The notes under the pieces are model-generated. The model was not told the origin of the DNA. It did no database searches and saw nothing but the letters and a program-made list of their open reading frames with translations. The translations under genes and the position numbers were made by a program. Shown here piece after piece: positions 40,410 to 50,034 of a DNA stretch of 64,000 bases (positions are counted from its first letter, which is position 1; every line of letters begins with the position of its first letter). Location of the stretch: NCBI RefSeq assembly GCF_018070575.1, contig NZ_JAGPXN010000011.1, forward strand, positions 124,001 to 188,000, in the 5' to 3' direction. The DNA comes from Micromonospora sp. C31. Lineage in GTDB: Bacteria; Actinomycetota; Actinomycetes; Mycobacteriales; Micromonosporaceae.

Positions 40410-41408
40410 TCAGCCCGCGCAGCCGCGGGCCGACGCCGAACTCCCGGCGGGCGGCGCGACCGCCGCGTCCGGCAGGGGCCGGGCCTCCGTCAGGGGCCGG
40501 GCGGACGACGGGACCGCCGACGGGACCGGCCCGGCGGTACGGGTCGGGCCGGGCCGGGCCGAGGGCGACCGCGTGGGCGACGGTGGGCGCTTCGCGGCGA
40601 CCCCGCCCCGGCCGTACATCCGGACCGTGCCGCGCTGGACCTGCCCCGGCGCCAGCCGGACGCCGTCGGCGGTGACCCGGTGCCCGCGGGTGTCGGTGAC
40701 CCGGATCTCGTACGGGCCGGGCCCGGCGCCGGACGCGACGAGCCAGTAGTTGTAGTCCTCCCGCGCCGCCGGGCGCCAGCCGTCGGCGCCGGCCTGCCGC
40801 ACCTCGACGGCGCGCAGCGGGTTGCCGTGGCCGGCGACCTGGACGGCCAACCACCACCGCGAAGAGCCCTCCTTGACCCGGAACGTGAGCGGACCGGACA
40901 GCGGAGGGTCGACCACCGCGCGGTAGCTGACCCGCACGATGCCCTGCACGGGGTCGGCGATCCGGGCGAACGCCTCCCGGGAGAGGTCGAGGTGCCCGTC
41001 CGCGCACTCCGGGCACTGGTCCATGACGAGCACCCGCACGGTGCCCCTCGGCCCGGTCACGTCGAGGTACCCGCCGCAGGCCGCGCCGGCCGCGTACTCG
41101 CCGGGGCCCAACGCCACGTAGAGCCGGTTGGCGGGCGCGGCCGGGTAGGAGCAGTTTCCGCCGGCGCCCTTCGAGTCGTAGAAGGTGGCCCTGCCCTCGT
41201 GGGGAACGCCGGCGGCGGGCGGCGCGGCGAGGGCGGGCGGCGCGGCACAGGCGGGGGCCGCCCCGGAACGTAGGGCCAGGCTGAGGCCGAGCACCGCCGC
41301 GAGCGCCGCGACACCACCGGCCGCCAGCCAGCGGCGGGCCCGGGAACGCGGAGCGCGGCGTCGGCCGGGGGCACGCACGTCGGCCGGGGGAGCGGTACCG
41401 TCGGTCAC
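40410..41408 (-). CDS. Expansin-like (EXLX1-type) secreted protein
   Basis: The 332-residue protein has an N-terminal membrane/signal helix, then a double-psi beta-barrel (GRATFYDSKGAGGNCSYPAA; GTVRVLVMDQCPECADGHLD, containing the conserved Asp) and a second, CBM63-like domain (RVKEGSSRWWLAVQVAGHGN; LRAVEVRQAGADGWRPA) typical of bacterial expansins that loosen cellulose. A Pro/Ser/Thr-rich tail of about 70 residues ends SARGCAG. There is no lytic motif. The GTG at 41408 has no strong ribosome site. It follows the MOSC gene by 62 bases. A role in plant or cell-wall contact is inferred. Confidence 0.88.
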   Translation of the reverse strand: MTDGTAPPADVRAPGRRRAPRSRARRWLAAGGVAALAAVLGLSLALRSGAAPACAAPPALAAPPAAGVPHEGRATFYDSKGAGGNCSYPAAPANRLYVALGPGEYAAGAACGGYLDVTGPRGTVRVLVMDQCPECADGHLDLSREAFARIADPVQGIVRVSYRAVVDPPLSGPLTFRVKEGSSRWWLAVQVAGHGNPLRAVEVRQAGADGWRPAAREDYNYWLVASGAGPGPYEIRVTDTRGHRVTADGVRLAPGQVQRGTVRMYGRGGVAAKRPPSPTRSPSARPGPTRTAGPVPSAVPSSARPLTEARPLPDAAVAPPAGSSASARGCAG

Positions 41409-41470
41409 GTCGGTCGATGCTGCCGTACCGGCGCCGCCACGGACAAGCCGGTCGCCCGTGGCTCCGCCGC

Positions 41471-42289
41471 TCAGTCCTGCACCGACAGCTCGTCGCCGAC
41501 CGCGATGGTGCCCGTCGCCGCCGGAACGAGGTGCAGGCCGAAGAGGAGCTTCTGCCGGACGTTGCGGTGGCGGCCCAGGGTGCGCAGCGGCTCCTTGCCG
41601 CGTACGCCCGTCTCCTGGTCGGTGGTCGTGACCACGCAGCGTTCGCACGGCCCGGCGGCGCGGAAGCGGAGGCCGCCGACGCGCAGCGGGCGGCCGACCC
41701 AGTCGTCCTCGGCCCAGGCCGCCGTGCCCTCCACCACCAGGTTGGGGCGGAACCGCGCCATCGGCACGGGCTCCTCGCCGGCCTCGGCGAGCCAGGAGTT
41801 GAGCGCGTCCAGCGAGGCGGCGGTGGCCAGCAGCAGCGGATAGGCGTCGGCGAAGCTGACCCGGTCGCCGGTGTCGTGCTCCCGGTCCCCCGACGGGATG
41901 TGCCGGGTCGGGCCGGCGAGCCAGACCAGCCGGGCCGCGCGCCCCAGGAACCCGCTGATCCAGGCGTCGGCCGCCGCTCCGGCGGCGAGCGCCGGCACCG
42001 GCAACTTCCGGTTGCGGAAGGTCCGCACCGCGAGCGGCTCGCCGCCGGCCGGCTCGGGCACGTCCAGGTCGTCGTGCCCCTGCGCGCGCAGCAGCAGACC
42101 GCCGTCGCGCGGCGTGGCGCGCAGGGCGACCAGGCGGGTGGTCTCCCGCTGGGTGACGCCGACACCGGCGGCGTCGACGACCATCCAGCGCCGGTCGCCG
42201 GCCAGGCCCCACGGCTCGACGCCCGCGAGGTCGTGGTCGAGCCGCCGACAACCTTTGACGGGGTACGTGTGGATGGCGCTCAACCGCAT
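41471..42289 (-). CDS. MOSC-domain protein (YcbX/MOCS-like)
   Basis: The 272-residue protein has the MOSC_N beta-barrel (MRLSAIHTYPVKGCRRLDHD; WGLAGDRRWMVVDAAG) and a MOSC domain with RFRPNLVVEG, the conserved Cys in GPCERCVVTTTDQETG and LRTLGRHRN. Such proteins use molybdenum cofactor bound by the Cys to reduce N-hydroxylated compounds or transfer sulfur. All key residues are present, so it should be active. It is downstream of the methyltransferase gene in the same direction. No redox partner domain is fused. Confidence 0.92.
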   Translation of the reverse strand: MRLSAIHTYPVKGCRRLDHDLAGVEPWGLAGDRRWMVVDAAGVGVTQRETTRLVALRATPRDGGLLLRAQGHDDLDVPEPAGGEPLAVRTFRNRKLPVPALAAGAAADAWISGFLGRAARLVWLAGPTRHIPSGDREHDTGDRVSFADAYPLLLATAASLDALNSWLAEAGEEPVPMARFRPNLVVEGTAAWAEDDWVGRPLRVGGLRFRAAGPCERCVVTTTDQETGVRGKEPLRTLGRHRNVRQKLLFGLHLVPAATGTIAVGDELSVQD

Positions 42290-42382
42290 GCGACCACCCT
42301 GCCACGGCTCACGGCCGACCGGTGTCCCGTCGGGTGCCCGGCGTGCGGCGCCCGGACGCGCGCGCCGAGCCGGAGGGGCGTC

Positions 42383-43216
42383 TCACCAGGCCACGCCGAT
42401 GCCGTCTCCCGGGTACCAGTGGTTGGCGGGGGTCTCCCGGTAGGCGAGGAACCGCCGATCGGTGCGCTCGGCGTGCTCGGCGAGCACGTTGGTGGCGGTG
42501 ACGTTGTCGGTGAGCAGGATCGCGCCCGGGGCCAGCCGGCCCTCGACCGCCTCGAACTCGCGCTTCTCGTGGGCCCGGCTGTGGTCGCTGTCGTGCAGGA
42601 AGAGGTCGACCGGCCGGTCCAGCGCGCCGATGGAGGCGATGGAGTCGCCGATGACCAGGTCGACCACTTCGGACCAGGGCGCGGTACGGGCGAGGTAGCC
42701 GGCCTCGGGGTTGATGTCCAGCGAGGTGACCCGGCCGGGGTGCCCGTCGGCGGCGTTGCGCAGCAGCGCGGCGGCGAGCACGCAACTGCCGAGCCCCTTG
42801 TCGACGCCGGTCTCGACCACGTGCGTCGGCTTCGTGGCGCGCACGATGGCGTACCAGCCGATGCGGCGGGCGTAGCGGACCTTCCGGTCGGCCAGGCCGC
42901 GGCGGGCGGCGCCGGCGGTGGCGGACTCGATGTGCCGGCGCAGCACGTCGTCCGACTCGATCTCGGCGAAGTACGCGCGGACCTGCTTGACGGGCACCTC
43001 GCAGACCACGCTGACGAACCAGGCGAGGTGGTGCCGGCTCAGCTTGGTCAGCTCGTACGTGTAGTTGTGGTGCTCCCGTGAGGTGACCAGCCAGCGGGCG
43101 GAGGTGCGCAGCACCTTGGCGTCGTGGCGGGCGACGCGGGCCAGGCGCTTGGGAAAGGCCGCGACGGGGGCGAGGGGGGTGCGGGCGATGGCCCGTCGGA
43201 GCTTCGTTGCGTCCAC
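42383..43216 (-). CDS. Class I SAM-dependent methyltransferase (Methyltransf_24 type)
   Basis: The 277-residue protein has a basic helical N-terminus of about 100 residues and a Rossmann-type domain with THVVETGVDKGLGSCVLAAA, VTSLDINPEAG, LVIGDSIAS and FLHDSDHSRAHEKREFEAVE, then GAILLTDNVT. The H-D-S-D-H motif is shared with sugar and natural-product O-methyltransferases related to CmcI, which bind Mg2+. It is divergent from the RpiR gene. The substrate is unknown; it does not lie near a recognisable pathway. Confidence 0.85.
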   Translation of the reverse strand: MDATKLRRAIARTPLAPVAAFPKRLARVARHDAKVLRTSARWLVTSREHHNYTYELTKLSRHHLAWFVSVVCEVPVKQVRAYFAEIESDDVLRRHIESATAGAARRGLADRKVRYARRIGWYAIVRATKPTHVVETGVDKGLGSCVLAAALLRNAADGHPGRVTSLDINPEAGYLARTAPWSEVVDLVIGDSIASIGALDRPVDLFLHDSDHSRAHEKREFEAVEGRLAPGAILLTDNVTATNVLAEHAERTDRRFLAYRETPANHWYPGDGIGVAW

Positions 43217-43316
43217 GCAAGGGTTCTACCAGCCGCGGGCGGGCAGGTGTAGTGCAACTTCGTCCGGGTGGGATGCCACGGTCGACGTCGCCGGGTTCAG
43301 ACGAGGGTGTTGCTTG

Positions 43317-43328
43317 TGAAAGTTTTCA
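43317..43328. promoter_or_regulatory. Candidate RpiR-type operator
   Basis: TGAAAGTTTTCA is a near-perfect palindrome (TGAAA/TTTCA) 16 bases before the regulator's ATG, in an AT-rich patch of an otherwise GC-rich gap. RpiR/HexR-type regulators favour such A/T-armed palindromes, so autoregulation is likely. Confidence 0.5.
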
Positions 43329-43344
43329 TGCATAAGGTCACGGA

Positions 43345-44196
43345 ATGAATGAGGGAACTGTCGTGGCACCCACCGAGCAGGTGCTCGACCTGTTCCAGGG
43401 GGTCCGGCTCACCCCCACCCAGCGCCGGATCGCGCACTGCCTCGTGCAGCACGCGTCGGCCGCCGCGTACCTGTCGGCGGCCGAGGTCGCCGAGCTGGCG
43501 GGGGTCAGCCAGCCGTCGGTCACCCGGTTCGCGGTCGCGCTCGGCCACGACGGCTACCCCGCGCTGCGCCGCCGGCTCCGCGAGCTGACCGCCGGCACCC
43601 CGGGCGGCGTCACGGACGCCGGCAACGAACTCCAGCAGGCGGTACGCGCCGAGATCGGCAACCTCGACCGCCTCGCCGGGCAGCTCGCCGACCGGGACCG
43701 GATCGCCGAGACGGGCAGGCTGCTGGCCGCCAGCCGCCCGCTGCCGGTGCTCGGCCTGCGCGCCGCCGCCCCGCTCGCCGCCTACTTCGCCTACTTCGCC
43801 GCCAAGGTGCACCCCGACGTTCGGGTGCTCGACGACGGCGGCAGCCTGCTCACCGACCGCCTCGAGCAGGCCGCCGAGGCCGGGGCGGGCGCCCTGCTCG
43901 CCTTCGTCCTGCCCCGCTACCCCCGGGAGACCCTGGACGCGCTGCGCGAGGCCCGGGCCGCCGGCCTCACCGTGGTGGCCATCACCGACTCGCCGGTCAG
44001 CCCGGCCACCGAGCACGCCGACGTGGTGCTGCCCGCCGCGGTCGGCGCCCGGCTCGTCTTCGACCTGCACACCGCGCCGATGACCCTGGCCATGGTGCTG
44101 CTCCAGGCCATCTGCGACGCCGCCCCGACCGACACCCAACGCCGGTTGGAGGCCTTCGAGGCCTCCGCCGCCCGCCGCCAGTTGTTCCTCGGATGA
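43345..44196 (+). CDS. RpiR/MurR-family regulator of histidine utilisation
   Basis: The 283-residue protein has an N-terminal HTH_6 domain (LTPTQRRIAHCLVQHASAAA; SAAEVAELAGVSQPSVTRFA) and a C-terminal SIS domain (LLAASRPLPVLGLRAAAPLA; GALLAFVLPRYPRETLDALR; LTVVAITDSPVSPA) that would bind an effector, usually a phosphosugar but here plausibly a histidine-pathway intermediate. It ends 17 bases before hutU with GGAGGAGAA between them, so it is probably the first gene of the operon and its regulator. A palindrome precedes its start. Confidence 0.9.
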   Translation: MNEGTVVAPTEQVLDLFQGVRLTPTQRRIAHCLVQHASAAAYLSAAEVAELAGVSQPSVTRFAVALGHDGYPALRRRLRELTAGTPGGVTDAGNELQQAVRAEIGNLDRLAGQLADRDRIAETGRLLAASRPLPVLGLRAAAPLAAYFAYFAAKVHPDVRVLDDGGSLLTDRLEQAAEAGAGALLAFVLPRYPRETLDALREARAAGLTVVAITDSPVSPATEHADVVLPAAVGARLVFDLHTAPMTLAMVLLQAICDAAPTDTQRRLEAFEASAARRQLFLG

Positions 44197-44212
44197 CCCG
44201 GAGGAGAACGAG

Positions 44213-45890
<1,678 letters not shown>

Positions 45891-45892
<2 letters not shown>

Positions 45893-45942
45893 GGAAGGGC
45901 CCCTTGTTAACGGATTCGGTAGAGGAAGGGTCCCTTCCTAAC
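45891..45942. repeat. Two copies of an AAGGG/CCCTT palindromic repeat
   Basis: Two 21-base units at 45891-45911 and 45922-45942 agree at 18 positions. Each has a GAGGAAGGG arm and a CCCTT arm followed by TAAC. The second contains the perfect palindrome GGAAGGGTCCCTTCC. I recall this class as abundant between genes in Micromonospora and Salinispora. Here the pair overlaps the hutU stop and the 5' end of the next gene. Confidence 0.85.
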
Positions 45943-47124
45943 AGGTTCCGGGCGCTGTGGGACGAGATCGCGCCGGTCGGGCGGGACGAGGGCAGCGGCG
46001 GCTACCTGCGCTACGCGCTGACCGAGCCGGAGCTACGGCTGCGGGAGTGGTTCCGCGGGCAGGCCGACCGCCGGGGCATGCCGGTCACCGAGGACGGCAA
46101 CGGCAACCTGTTCGCCCGGTGGGGCGAGCCGACCGCCGGCGACGCGGTGCTGACCGGCAGCCACTTCGACTCGGTGCCGCACGGCGGGGCGTACGACGGG
46201 CCGCTCGGCATCGTCAGCGCGTTCCTGGCCGTCGACGAGCTGCGCGCGGCGGGCGTCGCACCGGCCCGCCCCGTCGTGGTCGGCGCGTTCGTCGAGGAGG
46301 AGGGCGCGCGGTTCGGCGTACCGTGCCTGGGTTCGCGGCTGCTCGCCGGGGAGATCACGGTGGACCGCGCGGCCGGGTTGCGCGACGCCGGCGGGGTGAG
46401 CTTCGCCGAGGCGCTGGGGGCCCGGCCGGCGGGCGCCCGCCCCGAGCTGCTCGGCGGTTTCGCCGCCTTCGTCGAGCTGCACGTCGAGCAGGGCCGCGCG
46501 ATGGTCGACGCCGACGCGCCCGTCGGGGTGGCCAGCGCGATCTGGCCGCACGGCCGTTGGCGCTTCGAGTTCACCGGCGAGGGCAACCACGCCGGCACGA
46601 CCCGGATGGCCGACCGCCGCGACCCCATGCTGACGTACGCCTTCACGGTGCTGGCGGCCAACAAGGAGGCGCGGCTGCGCGGCGCCCACGCCACCGTGGG
46701 CCGGGTGGCGGTGGAGCCGAACGCCACCAACGCGATCCCGTCGAAGGTGACCGGCTGGCTGGACGCCCGGGCCGCCGAGCCGCAGACGCTGACGGGTCTG
46801 GTCGACGCGGTGCGCGCGAAGGCCGCCGAGCGGGCCCGCCGCGACGGTACGGAGGTGGCGCTGACGGAGGAGTCGGCCACCCCGCTGGTCGCCTTCGACG
46901 GCGGGCTGGCGGAGCGGCTCGCGGCCCTGCTCGACGCGCCGGTGCTGCCCACCGGGGCCGGGCACGACGCCGGGGTGCTCGCGGCGCACCTGCCCACGGC
47001 GATGCTCTTCGTGCGCAACCCGACGGGGGTGTCGCACGCCCCGGCGGAGTCGGCCAGCGACGCCGACTGCGCCGCCGGGGTGACCGCCCTGGCCCGGGTG
47101 CTGGAGGAGCTGACATGCCGCTGA
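45904..47124 (+). CDS. M20-family amidohydrolase, allantoate amidohydrolase-like; probable N-formylglutamate deformylase
   Basis: The 406-residue metallopeptidase has GDAVLTGSHFDSVPHGGAYD (first metal His and bridging Asp), VGAFVEEEGARFGVPCLGSR (Glu pair), ELHVEQGRAM (His), a dimerisation domain with GEGNHAGTTRMADRRDPM, and a C-terminal TGAGHDAG metal His. This is the beta-ureidopropionase/allantoate amidohydrolase branch. The TTG start at 45904 has GAGGAAGG six bases upstream, but both features lie in a palindromic repeat, so the first 13 residues (to PN) are repeat-derived. No hutG is present, so I infer it removes the N-formyl group from formylglutamate. Confidence 0.85.
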   Translation: MLTDSVEEGSLPNRFRALWDEIAPVGRDEGSGGYLRYALTEPELRLREWFRGQADRRGMPVTEDGNGNLFARWGEPTAGDAVLTGSHFDSVPHGGAYDGPLGIVSAFLAVDELRAAGVAPARPVVVGAFVEEEGARFGVPCLGSRLLAGEITVDRAAGLRDAGGVSFAEALGARPAGARPELLGGFAAFVELHVEQGRAMVDADAPVGVASAIWPHGRWRFEFTGEGNHAGTTRMADRRDPMLTYAFTVLAANKEARLRGAHATVGRVAVEPNATNAIPSKVTGWLDARAAEPQTLTGLVDAVRAKAAERARRDGTEVALTEESATPLVAFDGGLAERLAALLDAPVLPTGAGHDAGVLAAHLPTAMLFVRNPTGVSHAPAESASDADCAAGVTALARVLEELTCR

Positions 47125-47476
47125 ACGTCCTGCCGGTGGTGCCGGGGCCCACGGCCCGCACTGCCACGCGGCACCGCGATCCGGGCGCTCGGCATCGTCG
47201 GCCGCCCCGAGCTGCTCCGGTCGCTGTCGAGCTGCCCGCGCAGACGGGGCAGGCGGCACGTGGCACCCGGACGACGCCGTCGTGCCGGCCCCCGCGAGGC
47301 GCGTCGGCGCACGCTGTCGAGCTGCCCGCGTACCCGGGGCGGTGGGCGGGACGGGTCGACTCGTTGGGCACGGTGACGTTGCCGACGGAGCGGGGCCACT
47401 GTGGCGCGCGGCGCCCGCCCGGGCAGTCGGATCCGGCGGTCCCATGGACGGGGCAGCTCGACAGGGGGCAGACCAG
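47125..47476 (+). other. Gap in the hut operon with repeated GTCGAGCTGCCC words
   Basis: No convincing gene is seen in these 352 bases. An ATG at 47115 opens a 121-codon frame across the whole gap, but its Arg/Pro/Thr-rich translation looks non-coding. An 18-base word GCTGTCGAGCTGCCCGCG occurs at 47223-47240 and 47313-47330, 90 bases apart, and an inverted form (GGGCAGCTCGACAG) at 47451-47464. The inverted copy can pair with either direct copy in RNA. The region may be a degenerated gene or a structured leader for hutF. Confidence 0.6.
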
Positions 47477-48835
47477 ATGACCGGGACCCGCTGGCTGGCC
47501 GAGTACGCCTGGCTGCCCGACCGCACCGAGCCGACCGCCGACGTGCTGATCGAGACCACCGACGGCCGGATCACCGCCGTCACGCCGCTGGTCGCCGGCG
47601 GTGACCGCCCCGCCGGCGTGGAGGTGCTCGGCGACGCGGTCCGACTGCCCGGGCTGACCCTGCCCGGGCTCGCCAACGCCCACTCGCACGCGTTCCACCG
47701 GGCGTTGCGCGGGCGCACCCACGGCGGGGGCGGCGACTTCTGGAGCTGGCGCGACCGGATGTACGCGGTGGCCCAGCGGCTCGACCCGGACTCGTACCTG
47801 GCCCTGGCCCGGGCGGTCTACGCCGAGATGGCGCTGGCCGGCGTGACCTGCGTCGGCGAGTTCCACTACGTGCACCACAACCCGGACGGCACCCCGTACG
47901 CCGACCCGAACGCGATGGGCGAGGCGCTGGTCGAGGCCGCCGCGCACGCCGGGATCCGGATCACCCTGCTGGACACCTGCTACCTCACCGCCACCGTCGA
48001 CGGGCAGCCGCTCGCCGGGCCGCAGCGGCGCTTCGGCGACGGCGACGCGCTGCGCTGGGCGGAGCGGGCCGACGCGTTCCGGCCGGCCGACGACCACGCC
48101 CGGGTGGGCGCCGCGATCCACTCGGTGCGGGCGGTGCCGGCCGGGCAGCTCGCCACCGTGGCCGGGTGGGCGGACCGGCGCGGGGCGCCCCTGCACGTGC
48201 ACCTCTCCGAGCAGCCGGCCGAGAACGACGCCTGCCGGGCCGCGTACGGCTGCACCCCGGCCCGGCTGCTCGCCGACCGGGGGGCGCTCGGCCCGGCCAC
48301 CACGGCCGTGCACGCCACCCACCTGACCGGCGCCGACCTCACCCTGCTCGGGGACGCCGGCACGGGCGTCTGCCTCTGCCCGACCACCGAGCGGGACCTG
48401 GCCGACGGGATCGGCCCGGCCCGGCGGATGGCCGACGTCGGCCTGCCGCTCAGCCTGGGCAGCGACAGCCACGCCGTGGTCGACCTCTTCGAGGAGGCCC
48501 GCGCCGTGGAACTGGACGAACGGCTGCGCACCCGCCGGCGCGGCCACTTCGGCCCCGCAGAGCTGCGCGACGCGGCCACCGTGGGCGGCCACGCCGCGCT
48601 CGGCTGGCGCGACGCCGGGCGGATCGCCGTCGGGGCGCGGGCCGACCTGGTGACCGTACGGCTGGACAGCCCACGCACGGCCGGCGTACCGCCGGTGGGG
48701 GTGTGGTTCGCGGCCGGCGCCGCGGACGTCTCGCAGGTCGTGGTGGACGGCCGGACGGTGGTACGCGACGGCCGGCACCTGAGTGTCGACGTGCCGGCCG
48801 AGTTGGCGTCGGCGATCGCGGAGGTGACCTCATGA
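47477..48835 (+). CDS. hutF: Formimidoylglutamate deiminase
   Basis: The 452-residue amidohydrolase has the metal-binding HxH in LANAHSHAFHRALRGRTHGG, then FWSWRDRMYAVAQRL, HVHLSEQPAENDAC, a third His in HATHLTG and the Asp in LGSDSHAVVDLFEEARAVEL. HutF removes the imino nitrogen as ammonia, giving N-formyl-L-glutamate, so the pathway uses the five-step branch and still needs a deformylase. The ATG follows AGGGGG. Its stop overlaps hutI as ATGA. Confidence 0.95.
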   Translation: MTGTRWLAEYAWLPDRTEPTADVLIETTDGRITAVTPLVAGGDRPAGVEVLGDAVRLPGLTLPGLANAHSHAFHRALRGRTHGGGGDFWSWRDRMYAVAQRLDPDSYLALARAVYAEMALAGVTCVGEFHYVHHNPDGTPYADPNAMGEALVEAAAHAGIRITLLDTCYLTATVDGQPLAGPQRRFGDGDALRWAERADAFRPADDHARVGAAIHSVRAVPAGQLATVAGWADRRGAPLHVHLSEQPAENDACRAAYGCTPARLLADRGALGPATTAVHATHLTGADLTLLGDAGTGVCLCPTTERDLADGIGPARRMADVGLPLSLGSDSHAVVDLFEEARAVELDERLRTRRRGHFGPAELRDAATVGGHAALGWRDAGRIAVGARADLVTVRLDSPRTAGVPPVGVWFAAGAADVSQVVVDGRTVVRDGRHLSVDVPAELASAIAEVTS

Positions 48836-50034
48836 GCAGTCTGCTGGTCGATGACATCGGCGAGCTGGTGACCAACGACGTCGGGGGCGAGGGCGGGCCG
48901 CTGGGCATCCGGCGCGACGCGGCCCTCCTCATCGAGGACGGGCAGGTGGCCTGGGTCGGGCCGTCCCGCGACGCGCCGGCCGCCGACCGACGCCTGGACG
49001 CCGGGGGCGCCGCCGTCCTCCCGGGCTTCGTGGACAGCCACGCCCACCTGGTCTTCGCCGGGGACCGGGCCGCCGAGTTCGCCGCCCGGATGGCCGGGCA
49101 GCCGTACACCGGCGGCGGCATCCGGACCACGGTCGGCGCCACCCGGGCCGCCGGCGACGACGAGTTGCGGACCATCGTGCGGCGGCTGCGCGGCGAGGCG
49201 CTGCGGCAGGGCACCACCACCATGGAGATCAAGAGCGGGTACGGCCTCACGATCGCCGACGAGGCCCGCTCGCTGCGGATCGCCGCCGAGGTCAGCGAGG
49301 AGACCACCTTCCTCGGCGCGCACGTGGTCCCCGCCGAGTACGCCGACCGTCCCGACGACTACGTGGGCCTGGTCTGCGGGCCGATGCTGGCCGCCGCCGC
49401 GCCGCACGCGCGCTGGATCGACGTCTTCTGCGAGCGGGGCGCGTTCGACGTCGACCACGCCCGCGCGATCCTCGCCTGCGGCCAGGCCGCCGGGCTGGGC
49501 GTGCGGGTGCACGCCAACCAGCTCGGCCCCGGGCCGGGCGTCCAGCTCGGCGTCGAGCTGGGCGCGGCGAGCGTCGACCACTGCACCCACCTGACCGACG
49601 CCGACGTCGACGCGCTGGCCTCCGCCCGCCACGACCGCAGGTGCGCCGACAGCCGGCACACCACCACCGTGGCCACCCTGCTGCCCGGCGCCGAGTTCTC
49701 CACCCGCTCGCCCTACCCGGACGCCCGCCGGCTGCTCGACGCCGGCGTCACCGTGGCGCTGGCGACCGACTGCAACCCCGGTTCGTCGTACACCTCGTCG
49801 ATGCCGTTCTGCGTCGCGCTCGCCGTACGCGAGATGCGGATGACCCCGGCGGAGGCCGTCTGGGCCGCGACCGCCGGCGGCGCGCGGGCGCTGCGCCGCG
49901 ACGACGTCGGGGTGCTGCGGCCCGGGGCCCGGGCCGACCTGATGCTCCTCGACGCCCCGTCCCACCTGCACCTGGCCTACCGGCCCGGTGTGCCACTGAT
50001 CCGCCAGGTCCTGCGCAACGGAGTGCCCCAATGA
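48832..50034 (+). CDS. hutI: Imidazolonepropionase
   Basis: The 400-residue amidohydrolase has PGFVDSHAHLVFAGDRAAEF (HxH), the long TTMEIKSGYGL loop, FLGAHVVPAEY, RVHANQLGPGPGVQLGVELG, a metal His in SVDHCTHL, and VALATDCNPGSSYTSSMPF with the catalytic Asp. It opens imidazolone-propionate to formiminoglutamate. A stretch ASARHDRRCADSRHTTTVAT near residue 265 is longer than in the enzymes I remember, where a shorter turn leads to TVATLLPGAEF; it may be a local insertion. Start and stop overlap hutF and hutH as ATGA. Confidence 0.96.
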   Translation: MSSLLVDDIGELVTNDVGGEGGPLGIRRDAALLIEDGQVAWVGPSRDAPAADRRLDAGGAAVLPGFVDSHAHLVFAGDRAAEFAARMAGQPYTGGGIRTTVGATRAAGDDELRTIVRRLRGEALRQGTTTMEIKSGYGLTIADEARSLRIAAEVSEETTFLGAHVVPAEYADRPDDYVGLVCGPMLAAAAPHARWIDVFCERGAFDVDHARAILACGQAAGLGVRVHANQLGPGPGVQLGVELGAASVDHCTHLTDADVDALASARHDRRCADSRHTTTVATLLPGAEFSTRSPYPDARRLLDAGVTVALATDCNPGSSYTSSMPFCVALAVREMRMTPAEAVWAATAGGARALRRDDVGVLRPGARADLMLLDAPSHLHLAYRPGVPLIRQVLRNGVPQ

